37,496 nt of DNA from Chromera velia (lineage: Eukaryota > Sar > Chromeraceae): assembly GCA_018398765.1 (NCBI GenBank), contig JAHBMJ010000989.1:1-37496 (forward strand), written 5' to 3'. Positions 11,490 to 23,819 of the stretch are shown in pieces (positions within the stretch are counted from its first letter, which is position 1; each line of letters opens with the position of its first letter). The notes under the pieces were generated by a model that saw only the letters and a program-made list of their open reading frames with translations, made no database searches and had not been told where the DNA came from. Position numbers and translations under genes: made by a program.

Positions 11490-12953
11490 TATGATCTAGG
11501 GGGAAGAGAAATAAAAGTGAAAGGAAAGGAGAAAACAATTGAGGATGTAAGTAGATCTCGAGAAAAAGAAAATGACCTTGAAGTTTTAATGGGGATGTCT
11601 ATACCTATTGAATAGAAAAGACTGTTGAATTCTATCATGAAAGAAAGAATGGAAGAAGGAATGAAAGAAGGAATGGAAGAAGGAATGGAAGAAAGAACGG
11701 CAGAGCAAATGGAAGAAAGAATGAAAAAAGAGTTGGAAGAGACTCTTTCAGGGGCCTTGACCGGCTACAGCATGTCCGAACGGAAGAGCCTCTTCCAAAG
11801 GCCTCGTCAAAAACAAGGAAGAAGAAGAAAGAAAGGAAGAGAAGATGGAAGGAAAAAGAAGAAAAATAAAATGAAATAGATAGAAACCAACCAGAATGGA
11901 ATACGGAAAACGGAAGAGGGAAAGGAAGAAGTGTAGGAAGGAATAGGGGTAAAATTAATACAGAGGAAATTAAGTAATTATGGAGGTCCTTATAAAAGAG
12001 CAAAAAGCGAAAAACTTGAATTTTTGGAAGAGCAAACAGAAGGAGATGTTGAAAATTAAATTTTATCTTATCATTTCGTCAGACCCATCTCAGACAGAGG
12101 ACTTCCGACATCCATTCTCCAGCCTTTGAGAAAACGCCTGAGAAGTGAATCTCGAATGACTTCAGTCTCTTAGCTACCCTACCTTCAGCAAAACGCTGCT
12201 AGAGTTCCGGAGTTAGATAAGAAGTCCACTATACTTAGATAGCATGTTTTCACTTCTTTTTACCTTTATTTTCAATTGTTTGGTCTTTGTCCCTTTTTCT
12301 AAATAAAACATTAACTTCTTTGCAGCTTTTCTATTATTTTCTATCATTTTTCGATACTTTTTCATACTTCTTTTATTTCATTTTCTAATACTTTTGACAA
12401 TACTTTCTTATATTTTTTCTATCATTTTGGAATTAATTTTTTCTCTTATCAATCACTTTCTTTTAGTTCTATATATTTTTTTATGTCTAAACTAGCTTTA
12501 TGTCTAGACTAGCACATAGTATGCGTTTTCCTTTTGGGTTTAGGGTTCCACACCTAAATATTAGCATATAGCATGCGTCGGTCCTTTTCTTAACTATAGG
12601 AACTATAGAAAACTTAGGAAATTACGGGAAGATGCTTAGTAAAATGCTAGAAGAAAATTGAAGTAAAGTGAACTTTGGCTGAATCAGATTCCAAGTTCTT
12701 TTTTTATTAAAAGTGTTGTTGGCTGTTGTATTCAGTGTATGACCTCAGTCTGACGATCAACCTTATTGCGACAGATATACGGGCGATAGCAAGCTATGAA
12801 AGATCGATGATTGAGAATCTCTCAGTGATGTAAGAAAGAAAGAACAAGTGATGTAAAAGCAGCACAGCACTCGCATACAGTGTCAGATCACCCCCCAACC
12901 CGACACCAACGAAGAATTTCCTGCATGATGGACATCACGATGGACACATTTTC

Positions 12954-12992
12954 AAAACGATCGCAAAGGCGATCGTTTTTTTTTTTTTTCAA
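12954..12992 (+). other. 11-bp perfect hairpin followed by a long T run
   Basis: AAAACGATCGC (12954-12964) and GCGATCGTTTT (12969-12979) form a perfect stem with loop AAAG, and the T run continues for about ten more bases. It has the form of a bacterial intrinsic terminator, but the context is eukaryotic. The T run alone could stop RNA polymerase III. Confidence 0.6.
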
Positions 12993-13338
12993 TGATACAA
13001 CCAATAAAACGACTCCGCAACTCCCCGCGTTTCTGTCTTCTATCACTTTGTTCTGTTACAATGATCATGCATGTTTCCTACACTGCAGAACAATCGCTCC
13101 TACTAGAAAACAATCGTAGGCACTTCATTTTTCAGAGATTTTTAACTTCTCTCTTTTGACTCTTGACTATCAGTGATGCGCGCCTTTCTTTAAATTCTTT
13201 CTTATGTTTGGTTGAGAGAGAAGAAAAAAACTTCACTAAACGATGTGTTCTGCATGTCTCTTTTTTCCTCCTTTTTGCCTTTTCCTTTCCTGTCCATGTC
13301 CTTTGAAGGGTCTCAGGCTCTCCATCCTATTTCTGCGA

Positions 13339-13674
13339 TCACTGGGCTTTTGCCACGTCTTTGTCGGCCTCCTTATTCAGGCCAATCGAAGTTGAGATAG
13401 TCGTAGGTTTGAGTTCGCCCTTCATAGTGTGTCGGTGGGTAGTGGTAATCATAGTAGAAGTGGCAAAGGTGGAAACCTTTGCCTTGGCGGCTGCCTTAGC
13501 TTTGGGTGCCGGGAGAGGGGGGATAAAGCTCGACACTTGCGAGTCGGTGTCGGTCATCATAATGGAAAAAAGGTCTTTCTTCACTTCTTTTTTGATCTTT
13601 GTCTCATCCTGCTTCACTGAAAGGCTCTTTAGCGAGAATAGGTGATCATTGACCATGTGTTTCTGCGGCTGCAT
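13339..13674 (-). CDS. 111-residue Lys/Ala-rich reading frame, unidentified
   Basis: ATG to TGA on the minus strand. The N-terminal half is charged (KIKKEVKKDLF). The middle holds a Pro-Ala-Lys stretch (PLPAPKAKAAAKAKV) and the rest is Ser/Thr-rich. The KAKAAAKAK run resembles in style the Lys/Ala-rich start of the chromovirus gag at 23819, which could make it a second gag relic or simply low-complexity sequence. No domain is recognised. Confidence 0.3.
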   Translation of the reverse strand: MQPQKHMVNDHLFSLKSLSVKQDETKIKKEVKKDLFSIMMTDTDSQVSSFIPPLPAPKAKAAAKAKVSTFATSTMITTTHRHTMKGELKPTTISTSIGLNKEADKDVAKAQ

Positions 13675-14186
13675 TTTGCTGAAACTACTTTCTGGTCAGA
13701 ATGAGCGAGAAACTTATACTAAGCGTGGGTAGAAGCAAGCAAAAGCGAGCAGGAGTCTAGGCAGAAGTGGTTTGAAAGACTCTGACTGTGTAAACAAGCT
13801 TGTGGAATAAGAAGTCTCGTAATGCAAAATGCCGAAGTGAGCTTTGATTTACTGTCTCCGCGAAGCCCCGCATACTGGTCCTGTACAGTCAGATGCAAGT
13901 GTCTTAGAAAAACGAAGAACTTTCAAGGTCTTCATGCCATCGCGCCCCAAGTCATACCTCTGCCAGGTTGGCATGGGCGCGCCGGCCGTGCATTATTGAC
14001 TGCATGATTTAGACTACCGTGCATTGTTTGTTGCCGTCTCCTTTTTGTTTCTTCTCACTTACCTGCTTGCGTCTTACCTGTGTGTGTACCTACTGTTGCC
14101 TGTCTAGCTGATATTTTGGACCAATGAATACGCCGTCTCTCGTGTGATACGTGTGTTAACATATTCGTCTCCTTTTTATGTTTCAG
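13675..14186. other. no supported feature
   Basis: Mixed-composition DNA between the Lys/Ala-rich reading frame and the possible membrane-protein exon. If that exon is real, its upstream exons would be expected on the plus strand here or further left, but I could not find one with good borders. Confidence 0.3.
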
Positions 14187-14433
14187 GTATGCTGAGGGAG
14201 GAAGGAGGAAAGGGTTGGACTCCTGGAAGGCATTCTCACGTCCTTCTGCCTTCTGTGTGCTGGTCATCCTAGTATACGTGGATCCGATTTTGACCGCACA
14301 TTCGTATCTTCTCTTGAACTCGTATCTGGTAGTTTTGTGGGACCTGTGCCTGCTGGTGGTCTCCTTACTGTTCTTGGTCTTTGCACCTAGAACCTGGGTA
14401 TACGTCCTCCCTGCAAAGAGGTCTGTCTACTAG
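14187..14433 (+). CDS. possible C-terminal exon of a membrane protein
   Basis: A TTTATGTTTCAG acceptor is followed by an open frame (phase 2 entry) to TAG at 14431. The product starts YAEGGRRKGLDSWKAF and then forms two hydrophobic spans, around FCVLVILVYVDPILTAHSYL and YLVVLWDLCLLVVSLLFLVF, ending in a basic tail (PAKRSVY). The layout fits the last two helices of a polytopic membrane protein. T/G-rich noncoding DNA can also encode hydrophobic residues by chance, and no upstream partner exon was found, so this is weak. Confidence 0.3.
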
Positions 14434-15299
14434 CTCGTGTGTAGTGGGGCAAGCATGTCTGCGTCTTTCAGATGCCCGAAATGTGTGTTAGCTGGTATCG
14501 TAGTATTTCTTCTTTATCGCATTTGATTTTCAGTGTGTTCTACTGTATTTCGGGCCTGTCTGGCTCAGGCTGGCTATGCATGACATTGTGTCTTCTTGTT
14601 AGCTTGCCTGATCTGTCACTGCCTGTTCGTCTGTTTTTCTGTCTATCTGTTTGGCCGCCTATCTGGTGTGCGTTCTTTATTGTCTCTTGTCTGTCTGGCT
14701 TTCCGTTCATTCATGTGCATGTAGACTTAGTTGCCAGGGAATTGAGGAGTGAAATGTAAGAGCAGCAGGTTTGAGGGCAAAATGCAGGTAGCGATTGAGT
14801 GGTGGCAAATGGGTGAAATATTCATGTTGTGGTCAGTTGGTTCTGTATGATCTTTGTGGTGGAGGTGTCTTTATCCTGGCCTGTCATGGGCTTAGCTAAG
14901 CTTCCGCGGGTGTCTACATTACTTGCGTACGTTTTCATTGAACATTCATTTCATACTGATGTTGGACAGGTATATACATGTATATAAATACTGAGCCTGG
15001 TAGGTGAACTGTGTAGGGAAAATAGATTATTATTAGATTGAGTCAGATAGAGGAAAAAGAATGGTCCCGCAAGGTTGGTGTGTTGAAAAGAAAACCACAG
15101 ACCCAAACAGCTGGTATGTGGACAGAAGAATTTGACTGTCCCAAAACAGCGTTGTATGCGTATAAGAAGAGACAAGCTATTAATTTGCTGTCCCATACGC
15201 TGGTTTATGTACTATAACAGTGTTGTTTGGTGTCAACTGTTGCCGACTGTTGCATGCATGCTTTCATGGATGCATAAGGCGCATATAGAAAAGAAGTTG
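14434..15299. other. T/G-rich DNA, no gene recognised
   Basis: Rich in CTGTCT and TTTGT words, grading into AT-rich DNA from about 14900. Reading frames here are hydrophobic but low in complexity and lack splice-bounded structure. Confidence 0.4.
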
Positions 15300-15935
<636 letters not shown>

Positions 15936-17547
15936 GCGCAGGGTGGTCAGCCCTTTGCCCTTTAGGAAGAAGCAGGTAGGTAGAAAGGTAGTTAGAAGAA
16001 CACTATAATTGAAGGATAATTGTAAGTAATTAATTTGGTTAATTCTTTAAGTTACCTCGCATTTTGGGCTTCCTGGCCTCCCGTGGAAAGTAAAGACTTT
16101 AACGCCGCAGATCATGAGTAGGGACTACAGTTTATCTCACTCTCAGGGATTTCTTCTTTCATTCATCCAAGAATTCTTGCTGTTGAACTCTTCTTTTTTT
16201 TTGTTTCTTTGATTGTGTTTGTGCCGTTGCAGGTTGCTTGTATTTCGGCTACCTGCCCCTCCCAAAAGACGCCGCTAAAGATGAACAGGGACTACCAGTA
16301 TTAAAAGGACCAAAAGCGCTGGTTGGTATATTCACTTCAGGGGTTCTTATTCCTTCATTCATCCAGTGATTTTTAATTTTCGCAACTATTATTGTCATTC
16401 ATCGCATTTTCATATGAATTATTGCTGGCGTATATATACATATACATATATACATTTATTCAGACAAATATTGTTATACAGACACTCAATAAGCCATGCA
16501 TTTTGCAGGCGGACTATTAATTTATCAAGCAGCTATTCAGTCAGTTACGTAAGCATCGGTCGGGCATTTAATCAATCAGACAGATATTCGGTCACTCAGG
16601 TGGACGTCGGCCAGATATTCAATCGATCGGTCAGCAGGGTAAAGAGTCATCAAATTGGGTGACCTGTTGTGTGATTTGCTTTCCTTGCCCTTCTCCTTTC
16701 CTCTTTTATTCTTCTTGCAAGGTTCCTTTTCCCGCCCCTAGAGACCAGAGTAATGGAGAGAAGAGGGAACATAAATGAAAAAAAACTCTCAGGAGAGAAG
16801 GTCCCTTCAAGGGTGGTCGGGTAGATCGAGTGGGAAATGATCATCAGTCATCGTGTAGTTTTCATTTTCTTTTAGGCTTCTTTCTTTATTTCCTACCCCC
16901 CCCCCTTTTTTTTTATTATTATTTCTTTATTTATTTTTTTTAAGAGGCTTGAGTGAGAAATTGAGTGAGAAGAAGGACATACAGAAGGAGGAGTAGATGA
17001 AGAATCATTAGGTAGGTTTAAAAGCAATCAATGGATTGATCAGAAATATTTAAACTTCCCTCCCCCCCCCCTTTTTTTTTGTTTTTCCTTTCGTGCTGAA
17101 TGCATATGTGTGTCGGCGCCATCTTTCACCTGATTCAGAAAGAAGAGGACATCCAAGAAGATAGAGAGAGAAAGAGAAAGAGAGAGTGAGAAACAAAAGG
17201 GGAGAAGAAGCAAATACAAAAAAAAAAAGAAGATCCGAACTTATAGTTAATACTGCTAATGGAATCTTTCCGTTTTTCCCCTTTTCTTTCTTTTGTTTTT
17301 CTTGTGCAGCATCCCCCAAGCATCCGAACTTTTCGTCTGCCTCCTTCGCTACCCAGAAAAGAGAGAAAAGAAGGAAGGACAACTAAGGGATGGACAAGCA
17401 CCTTTGAGAACCCGAGATACCTAGAGAAGATGTCCGACGAGCGATCGGGCTGTTTCAGATCGGATTCCTTTTCTTGGGGAATTTTTGATTGCATTCTTTC
17501 GTCGGTTAGTCGGGTAACAGTTTCTTCCTTTTCTTTCTTTCAAATGT
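15936..17547. other. noncoding DNA downstream of the chromovirus, with diverged repeats
   Basis: A segment at about 16075-16185 (GCCGCAGATCATGAGTAGGGACTAC) recurs in diverged form about 165 bp later (GCCGCTAAAGATGAACAGGGACTAC, then TTCATTCATCCA). Two C-run/T-run blocks, near 16896-16916 and 17063-17085, read as polypurine tracts on the minus strand. They could mark the 3' end of the minus-strand retroelement. I could not match this region to sequence beyond 24.2 kb to prove a pair of LTRs. Confidence 0.4.
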
Positions 17548-20500
17548 TTAGATGAGATCGGGATAGTCACAATCACTCTCATCTGTCCAGTAAAAGTTAG
17601 AGTAGCCCTTGTATTTGAGCAAATACTGCTTGACCCCTTTATCTATTCTCTCATCCAACACTTCCTCAATAATGTAGTCCCTTTCACTTTGTTTTCTCTT
17701 TCTCGTTTTCCTCTCTTGTTTCTCCTTTTCTTCTCTGATTTTCTCCTGGTTCTCCCTTTGAATGCTCAATGCTCCCTAGTAGTCTTTTCATAGTTTTTCC
17801 AGGGTCTCTTGGTACTTGTTTTCGCTTTCTGCATAGTCTTTACTGAAGTAAGGCTTGATTCTATCTCTATTTACTGTTTGACTGCTTTGGTATCCTGGCT
17901 TTCTGATGACGACAGTTCTGTTTGGTCGCACTTCTGTGATCAAGAAAGGTCCATGGTAGGCAAGAGCGAATGCTTTGCTCGTTCCTTTTTTTGGTTGCAG
18001 TTGAAAACTTCGTCCAGCCACACGTACTGCCCTTCTTTATATTATAAGATCTTGCTTGGATCTTTTTTTAACAGTCTTCGTGTGCACTGTTCGGCTGCTT
18101 ATTCATACAGGCCTCGGATCTCGGCATTGTCCTCTCGAAGGTCAGCGAGAAGTTCAACGTAGTCGGGAGGAAAAACTGGTCCTGCCGCTTCTTCCAGGGT
18201 AATAAGGTAGCATAATGGATGCAGAGGTTCTCTCCCATACAGAACGCGAAACGGCGACATTCCTATGGCTGTGTGAATGGTGGAGTTGTGAAAAAAGATA
18301 GCGAAAAGAACAAAAGATGGCCAATTTTTGTGGTTCTGTTCTGCGTACGAGCTCAAGGCCCTTTTCAAATTTGCGTGTATCCTTTCAAGCCTTCCGTTTG
18401 TTTGAGGGTGGTAAGCTATCATTGTAACCCTTTCTGTCCCCACCAAATCATTCACTGCCTGCACGATTGGTGCCAACATGCTTGATCCTTGATCACTCAA
18501 GAGCCGTACTGGTCTTCCGTATCTATAAAGTAGCACCTCTGTAATCTTTTGTGCTATTGTTTCCGCTCTCAGATCTTTTATGGCAACAGCTTCAATGTAA
18601 TGAGACAACATGTCCATAAAAGTCAGGCAAAAACGATATCCTTCCTCTGAGACTAGAAAAGGACCACAGGCATTTAGAGCCCAGGACGACATGAGTTCCA
18701 CATCTGTGAATGATTAGATGAGAAAATCTTCCTTCTGTTTTCTCTTCTTTCTTTTCTGGCACTGTTTGCAGGTCTTGATGTGCCATTTGATGTCAACAGT
18801 GAGTGTGGGCCAGTAATAGTACTGCGAAATTGACTGAAAGCACCTGTGTATTCCGCAGTGCCCACTCAAATACTCCTCATGGTGTTCATGAAGAATCTTT
18901 TTTCTCATGCTTTTTGCTATAGCAAGAAGAAAACGCACGCCTTTCCCGTGTTGATTTGGTGGAGGCAGAAGACAAAGAAGAATTCCTTCATGCAGTGTGA
19001 ATAAAGGTGCCTGTGCAAGAATGGTCAATTGTTCCTTATTGCTGAGCCTCTCATCCAACTCTTCAGTCTGTAGGTACTTGATCATAAAAGAGAGATCTGC
19101 ATCTTCCGCCTATGCTTTCTTGATCTCTGCAGGGGAATACAATTCCGGAGCTTTAAAGGTGGGCTCTTCTTTCTCCTTTTCCATTTCTTCTTTTCTCTCT
19201 GTGACTGCTGCTACTATAATAGAGTCATCTATCTCTTGGTCTGGCATGGAGGGTGGAAAATCCCTAGTGAGAGAGTCAATATTACTGTTGGCTCTCCCTG
19301 CACGATGCTTGATCTCATAGTTATAAATGGCCAGTTTGAGCGACCATCTGAACAGACGAGGAGAGGTTTCTTTTTGTTTTTGAATGTACTACAGTGCTTG
19401 GCAATCTGTGTATACGAAAAATTTCCTTCCATACAAGAAACTCTTGAATTGCTGTGTGACTGCCTAAACGAAAGCCAGACCTTCTTGCTCGGTAGCCGAC
19501 CATCTTTTCTCTGTATCCTTAAATTTTTTTGATGCATATTGAATCACTCTCTCTCTTCCTTCCTTATTTGTTTGTACTAAAATCGCTCCCAGAGCCTCCC
19601 CACTTACGTCTGTTTTCAGAGTGAATGGTCGAGAGAAGTTAGGGTGAATAAGGATAGGGTCCTGCATAAGAGCCTCCTTTAGCTTCTGGAAAGCCACTTC
19701 TTGTAGTCTTAGCCATTGCCAAGGTGTGTCATATTTGAGCAAGGTGTGGAGGGGGGCAGCTATTTGTACAAAGTTTTTCACGAATTTTCTGTAGAAACAA
19801 ACCATCCCGAGAAAGCTCTTCAGTTGTTTGGGAGTTTTTGGCACTTGTACTTCCTACACGCACTTCGTTTTTTCTTTTGATGGTTGGATGCCTTCCCTTA
19901 ACACCTCATGCCCCAGATAGATCAACTCATTTTGAGGAAACATGCATTTTCCTGAAGCGAAACAAGCCTCTGTATCTTTCAGCCTGAGAAAAACTTCCTC
20001 TAAGTCCATCAAATGCCTTTCCCATATAGTGGAAGAAATTAAAACATCGTCAATGTATGCTTGCGCACTCAATCCGATCAATCCTGCCAACATTGTGTCA
20101 ACTGCCCTCTAAAAGACTGCAGGTGCAGATGCGAAACCAAAAAGCATCTTTGCATACCTATACATTCTTCTTTCTGTCACAAAAGCCAGTCTGTCTCTGT
20201 GTTCTTTTTTGACCGGCACTTGATGAAACCCCCCCTTTAAGTCAAGTAATGTGAAGAAATATTTGCCTTGCAATTTGTGCAGCAGGTCATTTATATTGGG
20301 GAGCGGATAGCGAAGGATTTTGATCAGAGAGTTGATCTTTCTTAAATCGATACATACGCGAAGACGTTCATTTTGTTTCCTTACTATCACCAGGGGCGAC
20401 CCCCACTCAGATGAACATGGTTCAATCACTCCCTGTGCCTGCAAGTCGGTAATGATTTCATTCACTTCTTCCCTTAGGGCGTGGAGCACTGGTCAAGGCT

Positions 20501-21898
20501 TTTGAAAAACAGGATCAGCCCCCTGTGTATCGACCTCCACCTCGATTTCCTTGAGGGTGCCTGCCTGTTCCTTTGCTGGGAAGAGTTCTATGTACTTAAG
20601 GAGTAGGTTTCTCAGCTGCTTCTTTTGCTCTTTATTGAGCTGACTATTCTTTTCTACGGCTTCTTCTATTTGTTTCTTTGCTTCTGCTTCCTCCTTTTTT
20701 TCTTTTTCTGCATCCTTTTCTTTTTCATTCTTTCTTGCCTCTATTGATGTTTCTTTATCTGATGTCTCTTTCGAATCTTTTTGGGTGAGATCGGAACAAA
20801 TAGACACGGACGCAACGGGTAGACTGCCTGGAAAGGTGTAGTCATGGTAAGTGGTGTTTACAGCAATCACAGACACTTTCCTGTTATGCATCTTGCTGAT
20901 GGTATTTACAAGCAGTATTTCTGCAAGCAACTCCATCTGCGTGGGTTTGACATGCATGGACATCTACGCCATCAGGTATCAGAGACTCACAGGCGGGAGG
21001 GAGGGAGAGATAGAGAAGAAAAGCTTGTCTTTCAGTAAATAGAGTTGAAGAAAGAGTCGCCACCGAAACCGAAAAGACCTGCTTGGACTTTTTTTAAGTT
21101 TATAATAGGAGAGAGACTCTGAGGAAGAGAGAAAGCTTCCTTCTCAAACGTTTTCCTCAATTTTAGCCTATCTGGTTGAAAGAAGATTCCTTCAGCATGA
21201 GCATCCAACCAGTCCTTTCCCAATATGCACATATGACTGAGTACAGGAGAAACATAAAACTGCCATTTACGCTGTTCACCAAGAAAGAATTTCAATGTGA
21301 CTACTCCCTTTGTTTCCAATTCTTTCCCCCCTTCCCCTTCAATCTGGATGGCTGAAGGAAAGACCTTCAACTGTGGGTTTTCTATTTTCAGTCGTTCCCA
21401 TATACCCTCGCTAATCAAACTGACATCTGCCTCTGTGTCTACAAGCGCAGTTACTGTTACTTTTCTTTCAAGTAGGAGCCTCAGGAGCAGTCCTACTTAC
21501 ATAGCTATAGAAGACAAATGGACATATGTTACTTTCTTCTTGCTCACATCGATGCTTTTTTCTTTATCTCTCTGTTTCTTTTCAGGTGTAGCAAGCATAG
21601 GAGCAATCTTCTGGATTTTCCTTTTTCGGTCCGTATCCTCTTTTCGGTCGGTTCAATCGCCTCTTACACCTTCATTTAATGTGGAACTAGATGTGGAAGA
21701 AGGCAGGGGATCAATTCTCCTTTCTTTTTGCTCTTGCGCCTCACTAGGATCAGGAGTCACTTCATACATAGGTCTTTTTCGAGAGAGAACAATTGAAAGT
21801 AAAACGTCCTTCGCTTCAAGAGAACCCATTTGAAATAACTGGGTCTGCAGAGGCTCCTGTTCTGCAGACCTAAGTATATTTTTGCTGATTTCCATTCA
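17548..21898 (-). pseudogene. pol: chromovirus pol remnant: PR, RT, RNase H, IN, chromodomain
   Basis: Protease lies near 21440 with active site LVDTEADVSL, where the family has DTG. RT runs about 20490-19860 with intact YIDD near 20050. RNase H runs about 19720-19360 and keeps TDVSGEALG and YTDCQAL. The integrase HHCC finger is near 18900-18750 (HEHH, then CKQC). In the catalytic core LNACGPF (codon 18672-18674) has Asn where Asp is expected, while SDQGS and HPQTNGRLER remain. YHGPFLI lies near 17960 and the chromodomain (YIIEEVLDER, YLLKYKGYS) at about 17680-17560. In-frame stops end at 21653, 21497, 20493, 20109, 19854, 19464, 19389, 19110, 18714, 18099, 18042, 17788 and 17776. The frame changes near 21040 and near 18030. 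Confidence 0.88.
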
Positions 21899-23819
21899 TT
21901 GATCGACTGTCCTCTCTTTCATTGAACTTCTTGCCCAATATTGGTTGTCTGTTTCGTCTTGTTCTGATATCAGGTTTAAGGCCAGGAGGTGGACTCCGAG
22001 CGGGAAGCGCAAGCATTCCTTTTTGTGGAGGAGGAGGAAGCACCATCATTCTTCTTTGCTGGACGGCCTACGGAAGGGGTCGAGCAGACTGAGACCATAG
22101 CAAGAGAGGAGCAGTTTGCCCTTGGAGAGCCAAGAAAGGATTTGCTGGTAAGTCATTCTGTCTTTCTCTCCACCTCGGGTATCATGGTTCGAAAGTTTAG
22201 TTACGTGAAAAGTTGGGCCTTTCATCCCACTAAGGTCGAGTTTATCTATCTGTTGGAGGGAAGAAACCGGGCTTTTTTCTCAGAGGTCCATTGTAGAGAT
22301 GTGCAGCCGGTCTGAAGACTTCAAAAGGAGAAGGGGCAGCCTGCCTTCGATAGTCATCTCTTTTCTTCGTACGACATGCTGCACTGTTGTGACCTTGCTT
22401 ACAGCAACATTCGCAGATTATGAACGGAAAAAGTGTATACCCGTCTGCTGTGTGTGGAGCATGTCCTCCACACTTGTCACAGTTCATTTTCTGCTCTTGT
22501 ACTGCAGTAGTACTATGAACAATCGCGTTTACCAAGGCTGCTATGTCTATTCGCACTGCGTCTTCTTCTCTTGGCAGCTGATTTTGTCCTCGTATCGACT
22601 GTGTTGCCGCCTGTCCCTGATTTTCCTCCGTAACCACGGTACTGATTTTCAAACCTCCTTTCTCTTCGTTATCACCACTGCAGGTATTGCCAATAATTGC
22701 ATTAAGTCTCTTTGCTTCCTCCAGTAGAGCTGAAAAGGTAGGATAGTTTTCTTGTAAGTGCATTCTGATGGTGGATTCTTGGAGACCTCTGTTAAACGCA
22801 GTCATGGCTTCCTTAGAATTGATGGACAAATTTACTCCCTCACAGAGGCGTTGAAATCTTTCTACATACTTATCTATAGACTCATGTTCGAGCTGCTTTA
22901 TCTGATAGAGGGTGATCCGTATGTTTTCTACTTCATTCTTGTCGATGGAATACATATCAAAGAACAAGGTTTTGAGGTCAAACAGATTTTGAATGGTTAT
23001 CCTGTCGGCAAAAAGGAGTCTGTTGTACCATTGACGAGCAGATCCTTGCAGAGCAGAGGGAAAGCAGACATCTTTGACTGCTGTGAATGTCCATCTGCAG
23101 GACGAAGCAAGCATTTCGAACAAATTCCAGAAGGTGGGAGCGGTCACCCGATCCCCGTAGAAGTGAGGTAAGTTGACAGAGATTTTTAGGTTTACTGTCC
23201 CCGGGGAGAGAGCAGTTTATTCAACTGCACTTAATACTGGATTCACACGCCTTTCTTGATTAGAGAAAGCGTTGTGTGTCTGTCTGACTGGATTGATGGA
23301 TGAAGGCATTGATGCTGCCGCTGCTGTCTGTCTCTCTGTATCCCTGTTTGCCCCATCATTTCTCCCTTGTCTATCTATCATAGAGACGAGATCATACGTT
23401 CCATCTTGTCTGGGTTACAGAAGGACCCCCTGTCTTTCTAGTTCGTTCTTTACTTCTTGAGAGATGGCCGATTGCATTAAACCCTGTGCGTTATGAACAG
23501 CGCCTGCGGCATTCATGCTCATTGAGTTGCCCTTTTGATTCTATTCTTGCTGTTCATGTTGATTTATTTGCTACAGGCCCAATAGCTGTGCTTGCTCTTC
23601 TACCTGTCTTTCGGGTACACCAGCTTCTTCTGCTGCTGCGTAGTTGGCTGGGAGAGGGAGATCATTCGCAGGTTCTGGCTGAGGGACCACGGGTGCTCCT
23701 GGTGGAGTAGCCTTGGCTTTTGGGTAAGCTTTTACTTTCGCTTTTGCTTTTGCTTTTACTTTTAGTTGTGTAAGGCCTTTAGCCTTAGGCTTGATTACCT
23801 TTTTAGCTTTTGATAACAT
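21870..23819 (-). pseudogene. gag: chromovirus gag remnant with capsid-like domain and zinc knuckle
   Basis: Starts at ATG 23819 with a Lys/Ala-rich segment (KVKAKAKAKVKAYPKAKA). A capsid-like region follows (NLPHFYGDRVTAPTFWNLFE, then GSARQWYNRLL, near 23180-23010). The knuckle is CECCCKQGHNSAAC near 22410, spaced CX2CX4HX4C. A single frame can be followed from 23819 to 21870, broken by stops ending at 23571, 23541, 23415, 23217, 22242, 22230, 22197, 22182 and 22068. Between these stops the text stays protein-like and Gln/Pro/Arg-rich. The last TAG (21870) may be the real end. pol overlaps it in another frame around 21870-21990, so a frameshift, natural or mutational, separates the two. Confidence 0.8.

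Larger units (their letters stand above)
10098..13338. other. AT-rich, repeat-rich region without a supported gene
   Basis: Upstream exons of the minus-strand gene may lie near 10240-10590, but none could be placed. From about 11.3 kb the sequence becomes transposon-like. It has duplicated polypurine/TGTTATGG junctions at 11342 and 11399, a large stem-loop at 11425-11489 and a purine repeat (GAAGGAATGGAAGAAGG type) at 11636-11720. T-rich DNA fills 12240-12480. A diverged repeat near 12505-12585 (CTAGCACATAGTATGCG / TTAGCATATAGCATGCG) flanks a short TTTAGGG motif. No reverse transcriptase or transposase remnants were found. Confidence 0.4.

Noticed and set aside
12954-12992. Bacterial intrinsic terminator indicating horizontally acquired bacterial DNA.
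   Set aside because: There is no bacterial-style gene upstream, and the surrounding composition matches the AT-rich eukaryotic islands. It is kept only as a structural curiosity.
21989-22315. A plus-strand 108-codon acidic reading frame with protein-like text.
   Set aside because: It lies antisense to the gag tail, whose frame continues through this segment with the same composition as the rest of gag. The plus frame has no splice partner.
17548-23819. Alternative genetic code with TAA/TAG read as Gln, which would make gag-pol open.
   Set aside because: TGA stops also interrupt the element and one TAG replaces a conserved Trp. The host exons of the pseudouridine synthase and MORN genes contain no in-frame TAA or TAG across several hundred codons.
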